Source: an uncultured Clostridia bacterium (GTDB taxonomy: Bacteria > Bacillota > Clostridia > TANB77 > CAG-508). From it: 64,000 nucleotides of DNA. Where the stretch lies: contig CAKPCK010000002.1 in assembly GCA_934141555.1 (NCBI GenBank), positions 1 through 64,000 of the forward strand, in the 5' to 3' direction. Below are positions 7,450 through 15,058 of this stretch, piece by piece. The notes below the pieces were generated by a model, which worked only from the letters and a program-made list of their open reading frames with translations, did no database searches and had not been told where the DNA came from. Position numbers and translations under genes: made by a program. The first letter of the stretch is position 1; the number at the start of each line of letters is the position of its first letter.

Positions 7450-9126
7450 TTATCTTTCATTTTCATCTACTGATGATTCTTGAATGTGATTTTTTAGCCA
7501 TATATCTCTTTCATAAATTCCATTAATATATTCATCATCATCAATTTCACTTTTATTTTTTTGATTTTCTAAATAGCTTCCAGCATACTTTATACTATAT
7601 TTTTTTTCTTTTACTTTAGGATGTAATAATTTCTCAATTTCTTCTTCACAACCTTTTAATACAACATCTGGTGCACCCATATCTTTTAATATTTTTAAAT
7701 TTTTTTCTTTTTCATATAATTTTTTTAGTCTTTCTAAACCTTCTTCAAAACTTTCTGATTCATATACTATTTTTCCATCTTGATAAAATTTTCCTTCATT
7801 TTGAGCATCATTTAAATCTATATATTCATTTTCTTTACTTATGATTCTGTATCTTCTACTATTTTTTCCACTTTCAACTACTTCTTTATATTTTAGATAT
7901 TCATTCTCATCATAAACATCTATATTCATTGCTCCAATTATTCTTCCATCTATTCTTGCAATAATATATTTATCATCTAAAAATCCAAAATCAATCCAAT
8001 CAAAATCTACATCTGGATATCTTGATTTTATTTCATTCCATAATTTTGTTGCCAAATTAAATCTCATTTGCTCATCTTCGAATATTGTTCCTTCTCCACA
8101 TATTTTTTGAATCAATTTATTCATATACATACTATCTTCTAAAAAATCACTATATGTATCTTTATCATTTGAAAAGTCTTCATCTAAAATTCTTTTTCTT
8201 GTTTTATTATAAATTTTTTCTTTTGCTCTTTGTTGATTTATTCTGTTAATATATTCAATTGGTAATTGTTTTAATTTTTCTTCATCTATTCCTTTTTGCA
8301 ATTTTTGAGCAATAATTTGGTTTATATATTGCATATAATCAAAGTCTGATTTTTCACTAACTTCACATTCTATAATTCTTTCTAATTCATTAACATTATC
8401 CATTAATTCTTCTATATCTATTTCTTCTATTTTTTTTGAATTGCAGTACCCCTTTACATATTCTAATATTATTTCTTGTTTTGCTGCTATAACATCTAAA
8501 TTTTTAAAATTTATTCTTTCTAAAATAGATTCTTTTCTAAAAGTTTTTAAAAGAATATCAAAATTATATATTAATTTCCAACTATTCATACCATATTTTT
8601 CTATTAATTCTTCAATTTCAGGCTCACCATATAAATATGATTTTATCATCTCTTCTCTTGGTATTATTTCTAATATTTTTTGTAAGATGTTTTTTATTTC
8701 TTGATATGATTTATTACTTTCGGGATATTTTTGCTCTGTTAAGTATTGTGTCATTGCTTCATTGATTCCAGCTTCTGCTCTGTTGTTTTTAAAGCCTATA
8801 AAAACCTTACCATTTGGCATTTTATGTGTTGAAATACAATGTAAAAATTCATGCAAAAATGTTTGATGTTCTTCTTCAGGAGTTCTCTTTTTCAATTTTA
8901 TACTTTTCAAATCTGAAAAATATTCTCCTACTGTCCTGTTCTCACTATCATCCATAAACTCTATATCACAATTTAAATTTTGTTTTATTCTTTCTAATAT
9001 TGTTTCTTCAGAGATATATTCTCCATATAATTCTTCTACATCATTTATGGCATTTGTTAAAAATTCTATTGTTGTGTCATTAAATTTTTTTGATTCCAAT
9101 TTTTGTTTTAATTCTTCTTTATTCAT
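7450..9126 (-). CDS. large protein with an HExxH metallopeptidase-like motif, function unknown
   Basis: A 558-residue soluble protein with no signal peptide. The N-terminal part contains HEFLHCIS (H92-E93-x-x-H96) followed about 27 residues later by NEAMTQYL (E123), the layout of a gluzincin-type zinc site with a downstream glutamate ligand. Residues after about 140 are helical and charged, with no recognised domain; a mixed alpha/beta stretch lies around 350-440. It is probably cotranscribed with the coiled-coil gene 44 bases upstream (9171-10103). A protease acting inside the cell on a specific partner is a guess; the zinc site is the only solid clue. Confidence 0.5.
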   Translation of the reverse strand: MNKEELKQKLESKKFNDTTIEFLTNAINDVEELYGEYISEETILERIKQNLNCDIEFMDDSENRTVGEYFSDLKSIKLKKRTPEEEHQTFLHEFLHCISTHKMPNGKVFIGFKNNRAEAGINEAMTQYLTEQKYPESNKSYQEIKNILQKILEIIPREEMIKSYLYGEPEIEELIEKYGMNSWKLIYNFDILLKTFRKESILERINFKNLDVIAAKQEIILEYVKGYCNSKKIEEIDIEELMDNVNELERIIECEVSEKSDFDYMQYINQIIAQKLQKGIDEEKLKQLPIEYINRINQQRAKEKIYNKTRKRILDEDFSNDKDTYSDFLEDSMYMNKLIQKICGEGTIFEDEQMRFNLATKLWNEIKSRYPDVDFDWIDFGFLDDKYIIARIDGRIIGAMNIDVYDENEYLKYKEVVESGKNSRRYRIISKENEYIDLNDAQNEGKFYQDGKIVYESESFEEGLERLKKLYEKEKNLKILKDMGAPDVVLKGCEEEIEKLLHPKVKEKKYSIKYAGSYLENQKNKSEIDDDEYINGIYERDIWLKNHIQESSVDENER

Positions 9127-9170
9127 TTCTTATTTTCTTCCTTTTTTATATTTAATTTCATTTTTTGTAT

Positions 9171-10103
9171 TTATTCTCTCTCTTCTTGTGAATTTTGCAT
9201 ATTATCTAAAATTATTTGGACTGATTCTCTTGTTCCTTTTCCTACTTTTTGACTATTAACTGTTTCTTTTAATATTTGTTCAAAATGTGATAAAACTTTT
9301 GAGTTATTTTCTAGTACTGCTTCAATATCAAATGACTCTTCTAGAGAATATTGATTTCCTAATATTTTTTTCCATCCTATCATTTCATCCTCTTTACTAT
9401 CTTCTTGTGCTTTTCTTTCTAACATTTCTTTTCTTTCTTCTGTTAATTGTTCTAAATTTGCTTGTATTTGGTTTTCATATTCATATATATGTAATAATTG
9501 ATTTTGTAATCTAATTACATATTCATCTAATTCTGTATAATTACCATATGGATTATATCTATATTCTTTCCAAGAAATTAATCCACCTATATTATTATTT
9601 TTGGCTTTTGCTAATATTTGTTCTTTTAATGCTCTCCATTCTTCAAATGAAATTAATATGTTTTCACCATTTGAAATAAGTTTTAATTTTTCTTTTCCTC
9701 TTTTAAATCTTATTTGTTGTACTTGTTTTAAAAGTTCTGCTTCTTCTTGTTCCATATTTTCTATATAAATTATTTTTTCCGCTATTGCTTGTTCTCCTAT
9801 TTGAAGTTTGCTACTTTCTTCTAATGCTCTTTCTTTTAGTTCTTCTAATTCTAAAGTTTCTTCATATTCATCTCTTGTATCTACACTTTCTACTTCTTCA
9901 TCTCTTTCATTTTGTCTTAATTTTCTCGCTATTCTTTCATTTACTTTTTGGCTCTTTCTTCCATAATCACGTGTGTGATCTGGCTTGTCTGATTTTCCTG
10001 GATTGTGTGTTTTTAATCCTTGATTTTCAATTATTCTTCCTTTAATTTTTAATCCATTAAATTTACTTTTTCTTTCTTTTAAATATTCTTCCATATTATT
10101 CAT
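9171..10103 (-). CDS. coiled-coil protein of unknown function
   Basis: A 310-residue highly charged protein with no membrane segment. Long heptad-rich helices run about residues 60-145 and 205-250, separated by an aromatic patch (ISWKEYRYNPYGNYTELDEY, about 190-210). I recognise no family. The first ATG at 10103 is only two bases after the AAAGG SD, so the ATG three codons later (10094) may be the real start. It precedes the HExxH gene and probably forms an operon with it, so it could be its scaffold or substrate, which is speculation. Confidence 0.5.
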   Translation of the reverse strand: MNNMEEYLKERKSKFNGLKIKGRIIENQGLKTHNPGKSDKPDHTRDYGRKSQKVNERIARKLRQNERDEEVESVDTRDEYEETLELEELKERALEESSKLQIGEQAIAEKIIYIENMEQEEAELLKQVQQIRFKRGKEKLKLISNGENILISFEEWRALKEQILAKAKNNNIGGLISWKEYRYNPYGNYTELDEYVIRLQNQLLHIYEYENQIQANLEQLTEERKEMLERKAQEDSKEDEMIGWKKILGNQYSLEESFDIEAVLENNSKVLSHFEQILKETVNSQKVGKGTRESVQIILDNMQNSQEERE

Positions 10104-10228
10104 TTCCTTTCTCGTTTGGTTACATAATTATTTTAACATTATTTTCCTGTTATGTAAAATTAATAGTTTTTATATAAATTATTAGTTTTACTTATATTTG
10201 ATAGTGTCGATTTCTAAAAGGCAACATG

Positions 10229-10278
10229 GAAAAAAAAGCTGAGTTAGAAAACTTTAAAAGTTTTCTAACTCAACTTTT
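10229..10278 (-). terminator. terminator of the MNT/HepT operon
   Basis: A 15-base perfect stem (GAGTTAGAAAACTTT at 10241-10255 and its complement at 10257-10271), extended by a few more pairs. On minus it is followed by eight T residues. It lies just after the HepT stop at 10295. Confidence 0.85.
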
Positions 10279-10294
10279 GACATAGAGCATTTTC

Positions 10295-10684
10295 TTATAT
10301 TAATGTTTCAAATTTTGGGTTTAGTTTTTCTAATAATTTTATATATTTTTCTTTTATATCTTTATAAATTTTTCTAGATGTCTCTTCATCATATAAATGT
10401 GATAAGCTATTTCTTGCAAGCATCATGTCTATCCATTCTTCTCCATCTTCTATCAAATGACTTTCAAATGCTCGTCTTAATATTTCTCTTGGACTTCCTA
10501 TATTTTCTGATATTCCATTATATTCTAAAAAGTCTTTCATTGTTTTCCATGCTAATTCAAATGTAAATTCAAATCTATGTAACACACAATCTATTACTAT
10601 ATCGTTTTCTTCTTGCTTTAATGCTTCTTTTAACCTTTCTGTTGCATTTAATAGGTCTTGTTTTCTTTCTTCAAATCTTCTCAT
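10295..10684 (-). CDS. hepT: HepT-like HEPN ribonuclease toxin (HI0074 family)
   Basis: Toxin component of an MNT/HepT pair. The 129-residue all-helical protein carries the HEPN active-site motif R91-N-S-L-S-H96-L-Y98 (Rx4HxY) and the family N-terminus with AWKTMKDFL. Members of this family cleave RNA and are neutralised when the partner nucleotidyltransferase modifies the motif tyrosine (here Y98). It overlaps the end of the MNT gene by four bases (ATGA), so the two are translationally coupled with the antitoxin first. Some HI0074-type proteins were first described as nucleotidyltransferase substrate-binding proteins. The toxin role is inferred from family and gene order. Confidence 0.82.
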   Translation of the reverse strand: MRRFEERKQDLLNATERLKEALKQEENDIVIDCVLHRFEFTFELAWKTMKDFLEYNGISENIGSPREILRRAFESHLIEDGEEWIDMMLARNSLSHLYDEETSRKIYKDIKEKYIKLLEKLNPKFETLI

Positions 10685-10971
10685 TTTATCTCTACTCCTT
10701 CCTTGTCAATATTTTCAACCAATTCTTTCTTAGTAAGTTCTTCAATAAAAACTAAATCTATTTTATGAATAGTATTTATAAGATCAAATTCATTTATTAT
10801 TCTATATTTATCTTCTGTTTTAATATTTCCTTTTATTGCTATGTCTATATCTGATTCTTTTTTATATTTTCCTCTTGCTCTTGAACCAAATAATATAAAT
10901 TTATATTGCTTGTTTTTTCGGGCAATATTTAATATTTTATCATATATTTCATCTTTTAAACCATATTTCAT
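10681..10971 (-). CDS. mntA: minimal nucleotidyltransferase (MNT) antitoxin
   Basis: A 96-residue polymerase-beta-fold nucleotidyltransferase with the signature G29-S30-RARGKYKKES-D41-I-D43 and a third acidic residue in the KIDLVFIEE strand. In MNT/HepT pairs this enzyme transfers AMP to the tyrosine of the toxin active site and thereby silences it. It has a GAGGAAAAG SD, and its stop overlaps the HepT start by four bases. The catalytic residues look intact, so the antitoxin should be active. Confidence 0.82.
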   Translation of the reverse strand: MKYGLKDEIYDKILNIARKNKQYKFILFGSRARGKYKKESDIDIAIKGNIKTEDKYRIINEFDLINTIHKIDLVFIEELTKKELVENIDKEGVEIK

Positions 10972-11051
10972 TTTCTTTTCCTCATTTATTAATTTATTTC
11001 ATATTATAACAAATTAAATTTTTCATTTCAAGTGATAAAATATAAATAGCC

Positions 11052-11092
11052 AAAAAGAGCCTTAATAAACTCTTTTATTTGGGCTCTTTTTT
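11052..11092. terminator. hairpin with T-runs on both strands
   Basis: AAAAAGAGCC (11052-11061) pairs with GGCTCTTTTT (11082-11091) around a 20-base loop. T-runs follow on either strand. It sits 80 bases upstream of the MNT gene and belongs to a series of three hairpins. Confidence 0.6.
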
Positions 11093-11100
11093 ATATAGTA

Positions 11101-11204
11101 GGAAAGTTCTCCTTGTAGGAGAACTTTCTGTACTAGATAAATATGGCGAGTCTTAGATTTTCTTAAAATTTTCATTTGATAGAAAATCTTAGACTCGCTT
11201 TTTT
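11101..11204. other. two further strong hairpins in the gap upstream of MNT/HepT
   Basis: The first (11101-11128) pairs GGAAAGTTCTCC with GGAGAACTTTC around a five-base loop and has no T-run. The second (11146-11198) is an 18-base stem with one mismatch (GCGAGTCTTAGATTTTCT and complement), followed on plus by six T residues. Together with 11052-11092 they fill the gap. They could be the ends of a small RNA on plus or stacked attenuators/terminators for the acidic-protein gene on minus. No family is recognised. Confidence 0.4.
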
Positions 11205-11634
11205 ACACATGAAAAAATTGTCTTATTTTATTAAATATTCTTTTTAATATATTTTCTTTATATTCAATTAACTCTGTATGTTCCTCTCTAATGTCTTGAA
11301 CTTTTTTCTTACTAACAAATACATCTGATTTATATTGTTCTGCTTTATTTTGTTCATTTTTTTGTCTTTCTTCTGCTTGCATTTTTATTATTTTTTCTTT
11401 TTGTTCTGCTGTTGATAAATAATCTCTGAATAAATTGAATAAAATTGCTTTTGTTTCTGGTAATAATTCTTGGTCTTTTAATTCTATATCTTCATCTAAG
11501 TCAAATTCATATTCATTATTTCTATTTTCTTCTATTGCTTTAATTACTTCTAAAGGTATTTTATTATATTCTTCTTCATCTAATTGCTTTATTATTTCAT
11601 ATACTTCTGTATATGCATTTTTATATTTAGTCAT
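11203..11634 (-). CDS. small acidic helical protein, function unknown
   Basis: A 143-residue protein with an acidic centre (ENRNNEYEFDLDEDIELKD, about 35-53), a charged helix of about 75-130 and a basic amphipathic C-terminal end (ILKRIFNKIRQFFHV). There is no signal peptide. An AAGGAGG SD precedes the ATG at 11634, and the stop overlaps the T-run of the hairpin at 11146-11198. Small acidic helical proteins with such tails recur in this window (see 55095 and 61187). I do not recognise the family. Confidence 0.5.
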   Translation of the reverse strand: MTKYKNAYTEVYEIIKQLDEEEYNKIPLEVIKAIEENRNNEYEFDLDEDIELKDQELLPETKAILFNLFRDYLSTAEQKEKIIKMQAEERQKNEQNKAEQYKSDVFVSKKKVQDIREEHTELIEYKENILKRIFNKIRQFFHV

Positions 11635-11783
11635 ATTGTTCTTTTCCTCCTTCTTTTTACATTAAATTTTTCTATATCAAACATTTCTTCCATAGTGTTT
11701 TCCTCTCATTTTCTCTTTCGATTTCTCGACTTTTTACTTCTTTTATTTTAGCATATTGATTATTTTTTTTGAAGTATTTTTAC

Positions 11784-11832
11784 AAAAAAATGGACTTTGC
11801 CATAATTTCTTTCGAAAATATGGCAAAATCCA
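11784..11832 (-). terminator. terminator of the GC-rich small gene
   Basis: TGGACTTTGCCATA (11791-11804) pairs with TATGGCAAAATCCA (11819-11832), with one G-U pair. On minus the stem is followed by seven T residues, about 20 bases after the stop at 11853. Confidence 0.85.
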
Positions 11833-11852
11833 AATACGAATTCAGAAAGTTT

Positions 11853-12083
11853 TTACATGCAGATTCCGTACTGCTCCTGCACATAATCACAAATTTTAAT
11901 TCGCTCCTTGCCTGTAAGCCGTGGCTTCCAGTTATCCATGATGTTCAGGATTGCTCTGATTACACATCCACGAGCTTCTCCTTGCAACATCCCAGCCTTG
12001 GCCATATCCTTAACATCTCCCACTTCATGTTCGATGCTTTCAATGACCTCTTCTTCTCTTTCGGTAAAGTTATACTTTCGCAT
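11853..12083 (-). CDS. small GC-rich gene of unknown function
   Basis: A 76-residue protein, MRKYNFTERE at the N-terminus, with a predicted helical fold and three cysteines (in GCVIRA, KICDY and GICM). The gene is markedly richer in G and C (about 42 percent in a sampled 60-base line) than its neighbours and uses codons such as CTG, GCC and ATC that are rare around it. It has an AAAGGAG SD, a near-consensus promoter (12153-12181) and a hairpin terminator, so it is a complete single-gene unit. This points to recent transfer. No family recognised. Confidence 0.6.
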   Translation of the reverse strand: MRKYNFTEREEEVIESIEHEVGDVKDMAKAGMLQGEARGCVIRAILNIMDNWKPRLTGKERIKICDYVQEQYGICM

Positions 12084-12152
12084 AGCTTTTCTCCTTTGTT
12101 GTGGCCTGATGTGACATTAATCTCATCAAGCAGTAAAATAACATACATATAT

Positions 12153-12181
12153 AGTATAACACATTATTTACATAATGTCAA
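12153..12181 (-). promoter_or_regulatory. promoter of the GC-rich small gene
   Basis: TTGACA (12176-12181), 17-base spacer, TATACT (12153-12158) on minus, overlapping the last bases after adhE. It gives a leader of about 60 nt to the ATG at 12083. Confidence 0.75.
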
Positions 12182-12187
12182 ACTTTT

Positions 12188-14788
12188 CTATTTTCCATAA
12201 TAACTATCTAATAACATTTGTTTAATCTCTGAAACAAGAGGAACTCTAGGATTTGCAGTAGTACATTGATCCTCAAAAGCTCTATCTGCTAGTAAATCAA
12301 CTTTAGCCAAGAATTCTTTTTCATCAATACCTGCATCTCTAAATGATTTTGGAATATTTAATTCTTCATTCATTTTTCTTACTTCAGCAATTAAAGAATC
12401 TACCCCTTCTTCAACTGTATCTGCTTTTAATCCTATCTTTCTAGCAATTGTTGCATATTTTTCATTTGCTATATAATATTCATATTTTGGCCATGATACA
12501 AATTTTGTTGGTTCTGTTGCATTATATCTAATTACATAAGGTAATAATATTGCATTAATTCTACCATGTGGTAAATGGAATTCTGCCCCTATTTTGTGAG
12601 CCATAGAGTGACATACACCTAAAAATGCGTTTGTAAATGCCATACCAGCAATTGTACTTGCATTGTGCATCTTTTCTCTTGCAGTTTTATTATCTCCATG
12701 TTCATAAGCTTCTCTTAAATATTTTACAACTAATTCTGCTGCTTTTTCTGCTAATCCATCTGTATAATCTGATGCCATAACAGAAACATAAGCCTCTAAT
12801 GCATGTGTTAATACATCCATTCCAGTATCTGCTGTAATTGATTTTGGTAAACTCATAACTAAATCTGGATCAACAATTGCTACATCTGGTGTTAATTCAT
12901 AATCTGCTAATGGGTATTTTTTATTTTTTACTTTATCTGTAATTACTGCAAATGATGTTACTTCTGAACCTGTTCCAGATGTTGTTGGAATTGCAACCAT
13001 TTTTGCTTTTGTTCCCATTTTTGGAAATTTATAAGTACGTTTACGAATATCCATGAATTTTAATTTTAATCCTTCTGGATCTGCATCTGGATTTTCATAG
13101 AATAACCACATTCCTTTTGCTGCATCTATTGCACTTCCTCCACCTAATGCAATTATTACATCTGGCTTAAAGTTGTTCATTGCAGATAATCCTTTGTTTA
13201 CAGTTTCAAATGATGGATCTGATTCTACTTCACTAAATATCTCGCAATGTACATGATTTTGTCTTTTTCTAATGTGATATAATATTTTATCAACATATCC
13301 AAATTGAACCATTCCTGGATCTGTAACTATAAATGCTCTTTCTATATTTGGCATTTTCTCTAAATATGATATTGAACCAGCTTCAAAATATATTTTTTCA
13401 GGTACTTTGAACCATTGCATATTAACTCTCCTTTTTGCTACTCTTTTTATATTAATTAAGTTTACACTTGATACATTTGCTGTTGTTGAGTTGCTTCCAT
13501 AAGATCCACATCCAAGTGTTAATGATGGCATATTTGTATTATATATGTCTCCTATTGCACCATGTGTTGATGGAGAATTTACAATAATTCTTCCTGCTTT
13601 CATTGTTTTTGAAAATTTCAATATTGTTGCTTTATCTTCTGAATGTATTACCGCTGAATGTCCTAATCCACCATATTCTAGCAATTTTTCTGCTTTTGAT
13701 ATTCCATCTTCAGAATCATTTACAATATAATATGTTAATACTGGACTTAATTTTTCTTTAGAGAATGGATATCCTTCTCCAATTCCATCTTCATATACAA
13801 CTAATACTTTTGTATCTTCAGGTACTTCAAATCCTGCTTCTCTTGCAATTGTTGCTGGACTTTGTCCTGGTACATGTGATTTTAATTTATATCCATTTTG
13901 TGAGTCAAACATACTATTTTTTAGTTTTTCTTTTTCTTCTGGATTTACAAAGTAACATCCTGCTTCTCTCATTAATTTTTCAAATTCTTGGTATATATCT
14001 TTATCTACTAATACAGCTTGTTCTGATGCACATATCATACCATTATCAAATGATTTTGACATTACTAAATCATTTACTGATGTTTGTAATTTTGCTGTTT
14101 TATCTATATAACATGGTACATTTCCAGGACCTACTCCTAATGCTGGTTTTCCACATGAGTATGCTGATTTTACCATTCCTGTTCCACCTGTTGCTAATAT
14201 TAAACTTACATCAGGATGGTTCATTAATAATTTTGTTGCTAATATTGATGGTTCTTCTACCCATAATATACAATTTTCTGGAGCTCCAGCTTTTACTGCT
14301 GCATCTCTTAATATTGTTGCAGCTGAAACACTACATTTTTGTGCAGATGGATGGAAACCAAATACTATTACATTTCTTGTTTTTGCTGCTATTATAGATT
14401 TAAACATTGTTGTTGATGTTGGGTTTGTTACTGGTGTTACACCTGCTATTATTCCAACAGGTTCTGCTATTTCTACATAACCATCTTCATCATTTTCTTT
14501 TATTATTCCTACTGTTTTTTCATGTTTTATACTATGATATACATATTCTGTTGCAAACATGTTCTTTGTTATTTTGTCTTCATATATTCCTCTTCCAGTT
14601 TCTTCAACAGCCATTTTTGCTAATTCCATATGATGCTCTAATCCAGCCATTGACATTGCCTTCGTTATATTATCAACTGTTTCTTGATCTAATTTCATAT
14701 ATTCTTGTGATGCTATTTTTGCTTTTCTCATTAGTTCATCTATCATTTGCTCAACTCTTGCTTCTTCTTCAGGGTTTTGATTTTCCAT
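12188..14788 (-). CDS. adhE: bifunctional acetaldehyde-CoA/alcohol dehydrogenase AdhE
   Basis: Reduces acetyl-CoA to acetaldehyde and then to ethanol with two NADH, regenerating NAD in fermentation; in other bacteria it forms helical spirosomes. The 866-residue length is normal. The N-terminal aldehyde dehydrogenase domain (about 1-440) has GGTGMVKSAY, ALGVGPGNVP and the catalytic cysteine C253 in FDNGMICASEQ. The C-terminal iron-dependent alcohol dehydrogenase domain starts near residue 455 (MQWFKVPEKIYFEAGS), with GGGSAIDAAKGMW and the metal-site histidines in GMDVLTHALEAY and HSMAHKIGAEFHLPHG. It has its own promoter (14917-14944) and a leader of about 120 nt that shares an element with the por leader. 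It is monocistronic. Confidence 0.98.
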   Translation of the reverse strand: MENQNPEEEARVEQMIDELMRKAKIASQEYMKLDQETVDNITKAMSMAGLEHHMELAKMAVEETGRGIYEDKITKNMFATEYVYHSIKHEKTVGIIKENDEDGYVEIAEPVGIIAGVTPVTNPTSTTMFKSIIAAKTRNVIVFGFHPSAQKCSVSAATILRDAAVKAGAPENCILWVEEPSILATKLLMNHPDVSLILATGGTGMVKSAYSCGKPALGVGPGNVPCYIDKTAKLQTSVNDLVMSKSFDNGMICASEQAVLVDKDIYQEFEKLMREAGCYFVNPEEKEKLKNSMFDSQNGYKLKSHVPGQSPATIAREAGFEVPEDTKVLVVYEDGIGEGYPFSKEKLSPVLTYYIVNDSEDGISKAEKLLEYGGLGHSAVIHSEDKATILKFSKTMKAGRIIVNSPSTHGAIGDIYNTNMPSLTLGCGSYGSNSTTANVSSVNLINIKRVAKRRVNMQWFKVPEKIYFEAGSISYLEKMPNIERAFIVTDPGMVQFGYVDKILYHIRKRQNHVHCEIFSEVESDPSFETVNKGLSAMNNFKPDVIIALGGGSAIDAAKGMWLFYENPDADPEGLKLKFMDIRKRTYKFPKMGTKAKMVAIPTTSGTGSEVTSFAVITDKVKNKKYPLADYELTPDVAIVDPDLVMSLPKSITADTGMDVLTHALEAYVSVMASDYTDGLAEKAAELVVKYLREAYEHGDNKTAREKMHNASTIAGMAFTNAFLGVCHSMAHKIGAEFHLPHGRINAILLPYVIRYNATEPTKFVSWPKYEYYIANEKYATIARKIGLKADTVEEGVDSLIAEVRKMNEELNIPKSFRDAGIDEKEFLAKVDLLADRAFEDQCTTANPRVPLVSEIKQMLLDSYYGK

Positions 14789-14832
14789 TTTATCTTTTTT
14801 CCTTTCTTCGTCAGTTGCGCTCCTCTGTTCAA

Positions 14833-14855
14833 GAGCTCAAACTATGGTTGAAAAA
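14833..14855 (-). promoter_or_regulatory. leader element shared by adhE and porG
   Basis: The adhE leader contains CTTTTTCAACCATAGTTTGA followed by GCTC. The porG leader at 1821-1842 contains TTTTTTCAACCAGATTCGAG. The common core is TTTTTCAACCA, then A.TT, then GAGC at similar distance, followed in both by AAGAAAGGA before the start codon. In adhE a small hairpin (GCTCTT-loop-AGGAGC) follows. A shared regulator or RNA element for the two fermentation operons is inferred; no known riboswitch matches. Confidence 0.35.
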
Positions 14856-14916
14856 GAATTAAATTATAATTATTTTTTAACCGCATGACTCTCTTTTGTT
14901 TTATCTTATCCACTAT

Positions 14917-14944
14917 ATTATATAATATGTCATTTTTTTGTCAA
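14917..14944 (-). promoter_or_regulatory. promoter of adhE
   Basis: TTGACA (14939-14944) and TATAAT (14917-14922) on minus with a 16-base spacer, both hexamers perfect. A leader of about 120 nt follows. Confidence 0.8.
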
Positions 14945-14969
14945 GAATTTTAAAAAATTTTTATATCAA

Positions 14970-14998
14970 TTGAATTTTATTTTTCATAGTGGTATATT
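14970..14998 (+). promoter_or_regulatory. promoter of the mgtA-like gene
   Basis: TTGAAT (14970-14975), 17-base spacer, TATATT (14993-14998). It diverges from the adhE promoter. The leader is only about 55 nt, too short for an M-box magnesium riboswitch. Confidence 0.6.
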
Positions 14999-15058
14999 AA
15001 ATATGTTTAAAATTTCAAAAGAAAAAACATAATAAATATGAAAGGAACGTGAGAAAAT

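Noticed and set aside
11960..12148. 62-codon frame overlapping the GC-rich small gene
   Set aside because: It starts in the leader without an SD, overlaps the better supported gene at 11853-12083 in another frame, and has no terminator of its own.
13765..14862. Long leucine-rich frames on plus opposite adhE (and similar ones opposite fusA, rnj, ptsI and trmFO)
   Set aside because: They mirror codons of the AT-rich minus genes, consist mostly of Leu, Phe and Ile, and lack SD sites.
14842..14886. 14-codon leader frame before adhE (MRLKNN...)
   Set aside because: The only SD-like stretch is two bases from the ATG; unlike the por leader there is no convincing translation signal.
14945..15058. 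M-box magnesium riboswitch upstream of the mgtA-like gene
   Set aside because: The leader from the predicted promoter is only about 55 nt and has no long stems; it is too short for an M-box.
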